From CAYFLR01 sp964343805 (lineage in GTDB: Bacteria > Bdellovibrionota_B > Oligoflexia > CAYFLR01): DNA of 46,375 bases. A program made the position numbers and the translations under genes. The notes beneath the pieces are model-generated. The model did no database searches, was not told the origin of the DNA, and saw nothing but the letters and a program-made list of their open reading frames with translations. Numbering within the stretch: position 1 is the stretch's first letter; each line of letters opens with the position of its first letter. The stretch is from the NCBI GenBank assembly GCA_964343805.1, contig CAYFLR010000048.1:1-46375 (forward strand), written 5' to 3'. Shown in pieces: positions 26,124 through 33,640 of this stretch.

Positions 26124-29100
26124 AATTCGCTCCCTGTATTATCTCGTGAATTTTGATTTTCTAGGATGGCATCAACATCGAGCACCATCAGTATGTTATT
26201 ATTTGATAGTTCACAAACACCTTGTAACTTCCCTTTTAAGTTTTTCTCCACCGTGGGTGGCGGTGGTTTGAAGGTTGAGGCTTTCACTTCTACATATTCA
26301 CCTTCTTCATCAACGAGTAAGCTCACCTCCATATTTTTATGGTTTACAACCACACTAATTGGATCATAGTCATCTTGGAAATCAGAGTAGCCAAGTGACT
26401 TACGCATATCAAAAACGGTCAATACTTGACCTCTTAGATTCATGATACCTTGGATTTTAGTATCAGCTAATGGTACCGATGCCACATCTTTGGGTATCAT
26501 CACCTCTTGAACTTGGTTGATCGGAATGCCATAAAGGTCATTTTCGATGCAAAAAGTAACAAATCCAAGTCGTTTCAAATCATCTTTGCTATGGCCGCCA
26601 AAATCTAAATTATTTTCACTGGTGGACAGAAGGTGGTCACCCAGTTGATTGGGGATTCTGTAAGCTTGACTGGCTGATTTATTACTGCCATTAATTTTGC
26701 CTTTATCCATGTGCTCAGCCACTTTAAAAAGAATATCCTCCCGGCTGATTTTAACCAGGTATTCATCCATCCCTACTTGGAAAGCTTTTTCTCTCGATTG
26801 CTCGGAAGTTAAGGTGGTCAAAGCTAGAATGGGCATGTCTTGACCATTGGGCAAATTACGAATGGCGGTACAGAGTTCAAATCCGTTCATGTTTGGCATT
26901 TCAATATCGGTAAGTACCAAGTCTATTTTATTGCTTTGAAAAAGTTCCAGAGCTTTTTCCCCGTCCTCTCCTTCTATGACATTATAGCCCGCACTGAGGA
27001 GGTAGTTTTTACAAAGGTTTCGGAAAAAGTCAGAATCCTCCGCGATTAAGATATTTATTTGGTCATTTTCCTCGGTAGCATTTTGAATATTTTGGAACCA
27101 ATTCGCATCTTCCAATTCAATTAATTTATAGATGTCGATAAGTAAGATCCCCTCGTTCTCCAGCATAATAGAACCTAAGATGCCATCTTCTTTACAGACA
27201 CTTTCATCCACTGCATTTTGATACTCGATGGAGTCAACCACCTGACCAATAATCAGACCAATGCGTTTGCTGTTGAAATCAAAAACCAGAACCTGAGTAA
27301 CCTCATCCAGTTTTTCAGAGGTGATGGGAAGGTGTTTTTCTGGCCTTATGAGCCTGAGTAAGGAGCCTTCAAATGGGATAACTTCCCGGTCTCCTAAAAT
27401 CTGGATGTCTTTAATTTGGATTTCTTCAATTCGACTCACTAAGATCAATGGAACAGCAATTTTTTGATTTTTGTCATTGCTGCAAATAAGAAGCGGCTGC
27501 ACATCTCCGGTCATTTCTTGTTGAGCGTTATCTTCTTCTTGTACTTTTTGAATATTGAGTTTGCGAAGAATACCGGCGATATCCAAAATAAGAGTGACAG
27601 CACCATTACCTAATATGGTGGTTCCAGCAAAACAACCAATTTTTTGGAGCTGGGATAAAAGTGGCTTTACTACTATTTCTTCTGAATCAATCACTTGGTC
27701 AACTACAAGCCCAATTTGTTGAGTACCTGATCTCACCACCACGATAGAGATCTCATCCTCATCATCCATTTCTTCTTGGGGTGATTGATTTAAAATTTGA
27801 CTTAAGTAGACAACCGGCGTCCATTCTCCTCGAAATTGAATAAACTGACTACTTTTTAGCGTTTCGGTTAGCTCTTTATATTGGCCATAATTATGTTGCA
27901 TGACTTCGACGGTGTTAACTTGGGGTATGGCATAGGTCTTATCCCCCACCATAATAATCAGGGTCGGAATAATAGCTAAGGTTAAAGGAATTTCCAATTT
28001 GAATTCGGTCCCTTTTCCGAGCTGAGTATCAATGTCAATAATTCCATTGACCTTTTCGATTTCTGATTTCACCACATCCATTCCAACCCCTCGGCCAGAA
28101 ATATTGGTGATTTTTTCAGCGGTGGAAAAACCGGCGTGCATGATAAGGTGAATCGCTTGCTTATCACTGAGGCGTTCAGCTTCATCGGTTGTAATAAGAC
28201 CTTTTTCGATGGCTTTCGATTTGATTTTTTCTTTATCAATCCCTCTTCCATCATCTTTGATGGAGATAACTACATGCTCACCTTCGTGATAGGCTTTGAG
28301 AGAGACATTTCCTTCTTTTTCTTTATTCGCATTTTCTCGTTCATCAGGGGTTTCTATGGCATGATCCACAGCATTCCGAATGATATGAGTGAGTGGATCT
28401 TCGATGGCTTCCAAAAGCGTTTTATCCACTTCGGTGGTTTGACCATCCATAGCGAAATTGATCTTTTTGCCAGAAGTACGTGCCAATTCTCTGACCACTC
28501 GAGGGAATTTATTGAAGACATTAGAAACGGGCTGAAGCCGCGTTTTCATCATGTTTTCTTGCAGTCGGGAAGTTACATGATCGAGGGCATTAGAGGACAT
28601 CTCTAAAGCTTCTAAGTCTTGATTGGAAACATGCTGGATGATCTGATTTCGTGCAAGGACCAGTTCCCCAACTTCATTCATTAAACTCTGAATTAGATCC
28701 ACTGAAACGCGAATGGTGGTTTCACGTTTAGCTCGTTTGGGTGGCTCTGCAGGTTTTTCAGGTGGTTTAGGAGGAGGCGCACTCTCTTTTGGAGGTGTTT
28801 CCTCTTTCGACTTACTTAAAACTGATGGGTCAGGGCAGTCATCACTTCCAATGATCAATACATCAGATAGGTCGTCATCATCCTCATCCTCTTCTTCCGA
28901 GGTTTCTAAAGAGGTGCCGCCAGCTGCTTTAAGGCCATCTGTTCTTGCTTGTTTTAATCTTTCCACCAAATCTGGATAGGAGAGTCCTGCCTCAGAACCT
29001 TGGCTTTCTACATTATGAATCAGGTTCTTTATGGCTTCAGTGGCTTCTAAAAGAAGGTCGATTAATTCTGCAGTCACCGCAATTTTTTGATCTCTTAAAT

Positions 29101-29338
29101 CAGATAGAAGGCTTTCACCTACATGGGCAATGGATTCAGTAGCAGTTAAACCAAAGAAACCAGCATTGCCTTTGAGGGTATGGATTATGCGGAAGATACC
29201 ATCATGTAAGTTTTTATCAGCTGCATTTTTCTCAACATCTACAATCAGCTGATCCATATTCTCAAGTTTCGTGTTGGCTTCGGTAAGAAAGACCTCTAAT
29301 AATTCCGATTCTGCTTCATCATAAGGTGTATCACTCAT
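26120..29338 (-). CDS. cheA: hybrid chemotaxis histidine kinase CheA with receiver and extra CheW domains
   Basis: This 1072-aa kinase is much longer than a standard CheA. In order it has Hpt (about 8-105, His53 in IIHTLKGNAG), an acidic/proline linker, a dimerisation domain (about 205-270), and the HATPase (about 305-455, with RNAVDHAIE, DDGRGID, GRGVGMDVV). A CheW domain follows (about 455-595), then a second CheW-like domain (about 610-745), a receiver (about 762-875, phosphoacceptor Asp811 in VLTDIEMPNMNG) and a third CheW domain (about 925-1062). The receiver may act as phosphate sink or feedback element; the extra CheW domains could widen array contacts. An AAGGA box precedes the ATG. 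It heads the operon with the ODP receptor and CheB. Confidence 0.96.
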   Translation of the reverse strand: MSDTPYDEAESELLEVFLTEANTKLENMDQLIVDVEKNAADKNLHDGIFRIIHTLKGNAGFFGLTATESIAHVGESLLSDLRDQKIAVTAELIDLLLEATEAIKNLIHNVESQGSEAGLSYPDLVERLKQARTDGLKAAGGTSLETSEEEDEDDDDLSDVLIIGSDDCPDPSVLSKSKEETPPKESAPPPKPPEKPAEPPKRAKRETTIRVSVDLIQSLMNEVGELVLARNQIIQHVSNQDLEALEMSSNALDHVTSRLQENMMKTRLQPVSNVFNKFPRVVRELARTSGKKINFAMDGQTTEVDKTLLEAIEDPLTHIIRNAVDHAIETPDERENANKEKEGNVSLKAYHEGEHVVISIKDDGRGIDKEKIKSKAIEKGLITTDEAERLSDKQAIHLIMHAGFSTAEKITNISGRGVGMDVVKSEIEKVNGIIDIDTQLGKGTEFKLEIPLTLAIIPTLIIMVGDKTYAIPQVNTVEVMQHNYGQYKELTETLKSSQFIQFRGEWTPVVYLSQILNQSPQEEMDDEDEISIVVVRSGTQQIGLVVDQVIDSEEIVVKPLLSQLQKIGCFAGTTILGNGAVTLILDIAGILRKLNIQKVQEEDNAQQEMTGDVQPLLICSNDKNQKIAVPLILVSRIEEIQIKDIQILGDREVIPFEGSLLRLIRPEKHLPITSEKLDEVTQVLVFDFNSKRIGLIIGQVVDSIEYQNAVDESVCKEDGILGSIMLENEGILLIDIYKLIELEDANWFQNIQNATEENDQINILIAEDSDFFRNLCKNYLLSAGYNVIEGEDGEKALELFQSNKIDLVLTDIEMPNMNGFELCTAIRNLPNGQDMPILALTTLTSEQSREKAFQVGMDEYLVKISREDILFKVAEHMDKGKINGSNKSASQAYRIPNQLGDHLLSTSENNLDFGGHSKDDLKRLGFVTFCIENDLYGIPINQVQEVMIPKDVASVPLADTKIQGIMNLRGQVLTVFDMRKSLGYSDFQDDYDPISVVVNHKNMEVSLLVDEEGEYVEVKASTFKPPPPTVEKNLKGKLQGVCELSNNNILMVLDVDAILENQNSRDNTGSEL

Positions 29339-29426
29339 ACCAGATATTCCTTTTCAAATTGACACAAGAATTCGATTTTCAGTAAGATTTTCCCCCATAT
29401 TTTATTTCATTTGGGGAGGAATTGCA

Positions 29427-29445
29427 TTTTTTTTTTTTTTTTTTT
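29427..29445. repeat. 19-base T homopolymer between nitroreductase-like gene and cheA
   Basis: An uninterrupted run of 19 T (A on the minus strand) directly abuts the TGA stop codon of the nitroreductase-like gene and sits about 90-107 bp upstream of the cheA start. A CCCCA/TGGGG inverted repeat lies between it and cheA. Such long tracts are prone to slippage and could change promoter spacing. The rest of the 106-bp gap is AT-rich. Confidence 0.95.
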
Positions 29446-30632
29446 CAAACGCTTGTGGATGAGTCCATAATCCAACTGACGTCGTAGCGAGGTGGGGAGG
29501 ACTCGCCTTCCTTGTCTGGAAGAATAGAAAAGTGTCCTTTTATATCTAACTCTTTACATCCGAGCTGCCAGTTGGTCATCCAGATACCAATCGCGACTGC
29601 TGCGTAGTATCTGGATGCTGTGACCGCATAGAAGTCAAATCTCTCTATTTTTTTATCATTGTTTAAGATCGGTATACATCTAGTGGTTTGACCATTATAG
29701 GAAGAGGGTGCCCATCTACAAGCTTCAAATACCTGTTGGAATTGATTGTATGGCTCACTAGCCATAGGGATGGGAGTCTCCATAGAGGAGCTATGGTAAA
29801 AAAGTTCACTTAAGGAGCGGCGTCTAGCCATGAGTCGATTAAAGATACTAATAAAAAGAGGAGTAAAGAAGGATTTATACCCAACAGCACAAACACAAAT
29901 AATAGCATCTTGCTGAGGATTAAACTTGTCCCCAAGGTGTTGTTGAATACTTTTCTGATCGGCCCCAGGTCCTATCCAACAGGTTCCTAAGCCCATACGG
30001 GTCGCATCAATAACAATATTTTGCAAACAAATACCCACCTCTATGACCGCAAGTCGGTGGTATTCAGCAGGAACAATTGCTACAAGGAATTCATGGGCAT
30101 TGACCACTGGCCAAACCGTGATAGGAGCTTTTATATATTCTATTCGAACTGGAGTCTTTGCAAGAATTTGAGTTTGAGTATGTTTTTTGACCGAGGTCAT
30201 GAGTTCCTGAAAGTCAGAGGAGGTCAAATTTCGGGATTGATATGATCGACAAGAACGCCTTGCCAGCATCAGATCAAATACGGATAGATCATCTTTGCGC
30301 CCTGGTAATGATTCAGGGGGGCGTATTTTAAATTTAATAATAATAATATCGAAGATCACTTTGAAGAGAATAAGTACAACCAAGTAAGAGACAAAAAGAG
30401 CGATGGTGTCAGCTCCTAAGAGATAGAATACTCCTCCGATCAATACGATAATGAGAGTGGGAGTGATTGGAATAAGGTACTGAAGCCAACCTGTGAATTG
30501 AAGCTTTAACTTAGTGGCCACCAGGTGAATGAGTAGACTTCTTAAAATGGGAATTTTTATTTTATCAATAATGGCTTTTTCGTTTGAACCTAGGCTCTGG
30601 TAGATTTCATTTGCTGTTTTAATCTGAGTCAT
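29445..30632 (-). CDS. membrane-attached nitroreductase-like flavoprotein
   Basis: The 395-aa protein has an amphipathic N-terminus and two membrane helices (about 50-72 and 78-100), then a nitroreductase-fold domain. FMN-binding signatures are DLMLARRSCRSYQSR (Arg125, Arg129) near residue 120 and GLGTCWIGPG near 213. A second segment, FEACRWAPSSYNGQTTRCIPI, repeats the WAPSSxNxQ motif usual for the family. It resembles the 'putative TM nitroreductase' type with two half-domains in one chain. The likely activity is NAD(P)H-dependent reduction at FMN, but it could be a non-catalytic redox sensor. An AGAGGT box precedes the ATG. It lies between the two oppositely oriented chemotaxis gene groups, on the cheA strand. 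Confidence 0.82.
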   Translation of the reverse strand: MTQIKTANEIYQSLGSNEKAIIDKIKIPILRSLLIHLVATKLKLQFTGWLQYLIPITPTLIIVLIGGVFYLLGADTIALFVSYLVVLILFKVIFDIIIIKFKIRPPESLPGRKDDLSVFDLMLARRSCRSYQSRNLTSSDFQELMTSVKKHTQTQILAKTPVRIEYIKAPITVWPVVNAHEFLVAIVPAEYHRLAVIEVGICLQNIVIDATRMGLGTCWIGPGADQKSIQQHLGDKFNPQQDAIICVCAVGYKSFFTPLFISIFNRLMARRRSLSELFYHSSSMETPIPMASEPYNQFQQVFEACRWAPSSYNGQTTRCIPILNNDKKIERFDFYAVTASRYYAAVAIGIWMTNWQLGCKELDIKGHFSILPDKEGESSPPRYDVSWIMDSSTSV

Positions 30633-30779
30633 GATGGGACCTCTTTTAAGAATCTTTTAATAGGATCAATAGAGATATTATAAACTAAAACGATTCATCT
30701 TATAAATTTACATGATGAAAAAGCTTCTTATTTTCTTAAAAAAATGAGAAAATAGGCTACACCCAAAATAGGGAGATGT

Positions 30780-31445
30780 ATGACTGTCATCTGGGCAGAA
30801 GATTTTAATGGAACTGAAGAAGTCCCTCCTGAGGATACTGAAAAGGTCGAAGAGGAGCAAGATACCCCTGTATCTCAACCTGAATCAAGAGGGGAAATTA
30901 AAGATCCGATCGATCAATTAAGTGAAGCTGAGACCAAAGCCTTTAACGCAGAAGCTGTGAACGAGGAGGCTGAAGAAGAGCTTCCCCCGGGAATTAAGAG
31001 CTTTATGCTATTTTCTCTCGCGGATAAATCTTTTGGAATTCCAATTGAAAAGATTATAGAGGTGGTACAGCCCTCTCAAATTACCCCAGTCCCAGCGAGT
31101 CCTCCTCATCTCAAAGGAATTTCCAATTTGCGGGGAAATACGCTGCCAATCGTTGATTTACGCAGTTACTACAATATTTCTCATGAAGATGAAGAGGATG
31201 TAAGTATCATTGTACTAAGCATCCAAGAGCAACAGATTGGATTGGTTGTCAACCAAGTTAAATCCATTGCTCATTTGGATATGGATAAAGTGGAGCAAAA
31301 CCCTTGGGATGACATTTTAGATAATGATCAGGGTTCTCAGATTGTACATTATGACGGAGAGTTGGTTCGCATTTTCGATATTGATCAGATTATTACCGAG
31401 CCATTTTTAGCTTCTACTTTTAGTTTTTCTCATTCTAGTAATTGA
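30780..31445 (+). CDS. cheW: chemotaxis coupling protein CheW with acidic N-terminal extension
   Basis: The 221-aa protein has an acidic, probably disordered N-terminus (about 1-70; Glu/Asp/Pro-rich). A CheW domain (about 75-215) follows: FMLFSLADKSFGIPIEKIIEV, then PPHLKGISNLRGNTLPIVDL and QQIGLVVNQVKSI. These are the SH3-like beta-barrels that tie receptors to CheA. A standard CheW is about 160 aa, so the extension is the unusual part. A GGGAG box precedes the ATG. It overlaps or abuts the following CheA-like gene (stop at 31443-31445), indicating a cheW-cheA operon. Upstream, ATTTTCT/AGAAAAT (30730-30753) forms a short inverted repeat that could be an operator. Confidence 0.93.
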   Translation: MTVIWAEDFNGTEEVPPEDTEKVEEEQDTPVSQPESRGEIKDPIDQLSEAETKAFNAEAVNEEAEEELPPGIKSFMLFSLADKSFGIPIEKIIEVVQPSQITPVPASPPHLKGISNLRGNTLPIVDLRSYYNISHEDEEDVSIIVLSIQEQQIGLVVNQVKSIAHLDMDKVEQNPWDDILDNDQGSQIVHYDGELVRIFDIDQIITEPFLASTFSFSHSSN

Positions 31446-31459
31446 AGTCGGACTTAAGC

Positions 31460-33541
31460 ATGCAACGGGTCATTGGTATTCATTTAGAAGAAAAGTTAAA
31501 CTCCAACATTAAGGGGGTTTTGGCTGAGCTTGGCTTCAATCTGTCCTCTTTTGATGATAAATCAGCCGCTTTAGAAAAGATTGGAGAGTTAGGGCAAGAT
31601 TGTCTATTGGTTTTGATAGAAATACCATCCACAGCCGATGGTGCTGATGAATACATTGAGATTATAAAGGATGTTAAAAAGACAGTTGATGCTCCTTTTC
31701 TCTTTCTTACTCCTACCGATGAGATAGCTGAGAAGATAGTTGAAGAGGTTTATAATGAAGATTTCATTATAAAGCCTCCCTTTGATCTTGAAAAAATTGA
31801 AGTGAGATTAGGAACTCTACTTGATAATCGAGTGGTGGCCTTAGAGGAGTATAAACTTCTATTATCCTCCTTTTTAGAGGAGAGTGAAAATCAGTTCTAT
31901 CAAATGGAAGAGCTGATTGGTTTTTTACAAAATGACTTAGAAGATGAAGCTTCCATTGATGGTCTTTTTCGAATTGTACATACGGTGAAAGGGAGCAGTG
32001 GATTATTAGACCTTAAAGACTTGGAATCTTATGCCCATACTTTTGAGGACTATCTATCCGTTTTTAAAAAAGGGGAAGAGAAGTTAACTTCCGATGCTGT
32101 AGACCTGTTCTTTGATGGCATTGATGTTATTAGACAGCTATTAAACTGTTTAAAAACAGGGGCCGCTATAGATATTGATCTTGAAAAAGCTAAAGCTCCT
32201 TTTAAAATTAAAAAGAGTGCTAATTCAAAATCTAATGAGAGTAAAACAAAATCTTCTAAAACAAGCACCAATAAGTCGGTGGATACTCTCGATCACGAAA
32301 AAGATACCCACATTGTGACCAATGAACAGCTTGATAAGTTTATGGAGTTGGGAGGTGAGCTTGCGGTTATCAGAAACACCATGCGTAATATTGTGAGCTC
32401 CATTGAACAGCATGAAGGTGAAGAACTAGAAGATATTGGTCTTTTAAAAGATACCTTTAAAGGTATGGAAAAAATAAGTAATCAGATCCAAACAGAAATG
32501 CTTTCGCTGCGCAAGACCGCTTTAAAAACTGTGTTTAAATCTCTGCCTCGCACGGTTCGCGATCTCAATAAAAAGACCGATAAAAAGGTCGAATTGGTTA
32601 TTGAGGGTTCTGAGATAATGGCTGATAAGTCCATTACCCAAGCGCTGAATAATATCCTGATTCATATGGTTCGTAATAGTATGGATCATGGGATCTCAAA
32701 GCGTGCTGAGAATGAAAAAATAAAAGGAAAATTTGATGGGACACTCACCATACGTGCCTATGAAAAGGGCGATAATATAGTCGTTGAGGTGGGTGATGAT
32801 GGGAAAGGGTTACCTAAAGATCTCATTATAAAAAAAGCAATAGACAAAGAACTTTGTCGACCTGAAGATATTGAAAAGCTGACTGATCAAGAGATTTATC
32901 AGTATATCTTTGACCCTAGTTTTTCCACTGCTGAAAAGGTATCCAACATCTCGGGAAGGGGTGTGGGTATGGACATGGTAAAAACCACGGTTCTTTCGCT
33001 TAATGGAAAAGTTAGTATTGACAGTGCTCCTAATCAAGGCACCACTTTTTCATTAGAATTTCCTACGCCAAAATCGATCAGTATTACTAACTCATTTATT
33101 TTCAAAGCGGGTGAGTTTACCGTAGCCGTTCCCATGGAGTTTGTGAAGTATATTGGGACGGAACATGTGGAGGTGGCTAACCAAAAGCCATATATTAAAG
33201 TTGCTGGAGAACTCCATTTTGTCTGGAGTCTTGAACATTTGATTGACAACAGAAGGAACCAAGTTGCAGCGGATTCAGAACAGTTTATTCTTCTTGTTGA
33301 GTACAAAGGTGAGGTCTGTGGTTTTGTGGTTGATGAATGCTTAGGGCAGCTCGATATTGTAATCCGCCCATTCGAACCTCTGTTAAAAAGCTATTTCTGT
33401 TTTAAAGGAAGTGCCATTCTAGATCGAGCCCAAATGAGTCTGGTGATAGACCCTGAAGAGCTAATCAAATTATTTTATCGGCAGGATTTGTCGGTCAGAT
33501 ATGTAAAGCAACCTCCTCAAATGAGCCTATCTTCAATTTAG
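31460..33541 (+). CDS. second CheA-type kinase with degenerate N-terminal receiver
   Basis: The ATG at 31460 is chosen; an in-frame TTG at 31442 overlapping the cheW stop is possible, and neither has a strong ribosome binding site. The 693-aa protein starts with a receiver-like domain (about 1-125) in which the phosphoacceptor position is Glu (LLVLIEIPSTADG), while the conserved Lys-Pro is kept (EDFIIKPPF). It continues with Hpt (His174 in FRIVHTVKGSSG), a Lys/Ser linker, dimerisation, HATPase (MVRNSMDHG, GDDGKGLP, GRGVGMDMV) and a CheW domain (about 550-680). Glu at the Asp site could mimic constitutive phosphorylation or make the domain structural. With cheW it forms a unit facing the cheA-receptor-cheB operon. 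Confidence 0.92.
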   Translation: MQRVIGIHLEEKLNSNIKGVLAELGFNLSSFDDKSAALEKIGELGQDCLLVLIEIPSTADGADEYIEIIKDVKKTVDAPFLFLTPTDEIAEKIVEEVYNEDFIIKPPFDLEKIEVRLGTLLDNRVVALEEYKLLLSSFLEESENQFYQMEELIGFLQNDLEDEASIDGLFRIVHTVKGSSGLLDLKDLESYAHTFEDYLSVFKKGEEKLTSDAVDLFFDGIDVIRQLLNCLKTGAAIDIDLEKAKAPFKIKKSANSKSNESKTKSSKTSTNKSVDTLDHEKDTHIVTNEQLDKFMELGGELAVIRNTMRNIVSSIEQHEGEELEDIGLLKDTFKGMEKISNQIQTEMLSLRKTALKTVFKSLPRTVRDLNKKTDKKVELVIEGSEIMADKSITQALNNILIHMVRNSMDHGISKRAENEKIKGKFDGTLTIRAYEKGDNIVVEVGDDGKGLPKDLIIKKAIDKELCRPEDIEKLTDQEIYQYIFDPSFSTAEKVSNISGRGVGMDMVKTTVLSLNGKVSIDSAPNQGTTFSLEFPTPKSISITNSFIFKAGEFTVAVPMEFVKYIGTEHVEVANQKPYIKVAGELHFVWSLEHLIDNRRNQVAADSEQFILLVEYKGEVCGFVVDECLGQLDIVIRPFEPLLKSYFCFKGSAILDRAQMSLVIDPEELIKLFYRQDLSVRYVKQPPQMSLSSI

Positions 33542-33640
33542 TCAAAATATAATTTTTTTACAGATATTTAAGTTTTGAAATCAAAGTGTCGACCTTAATG
33601 GAATAAGGGATAATTTATGGCCTTTATTAGAGGAACTGCC

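Noticed and set aside
29400..29445. Rho-independent terminator formed by CCCCA/TGGGG plus the T tract
   Set aside because: The hairpin and T-run are in plus-strand orientation, separated by ten bases, and no plus-strand gene ends there.
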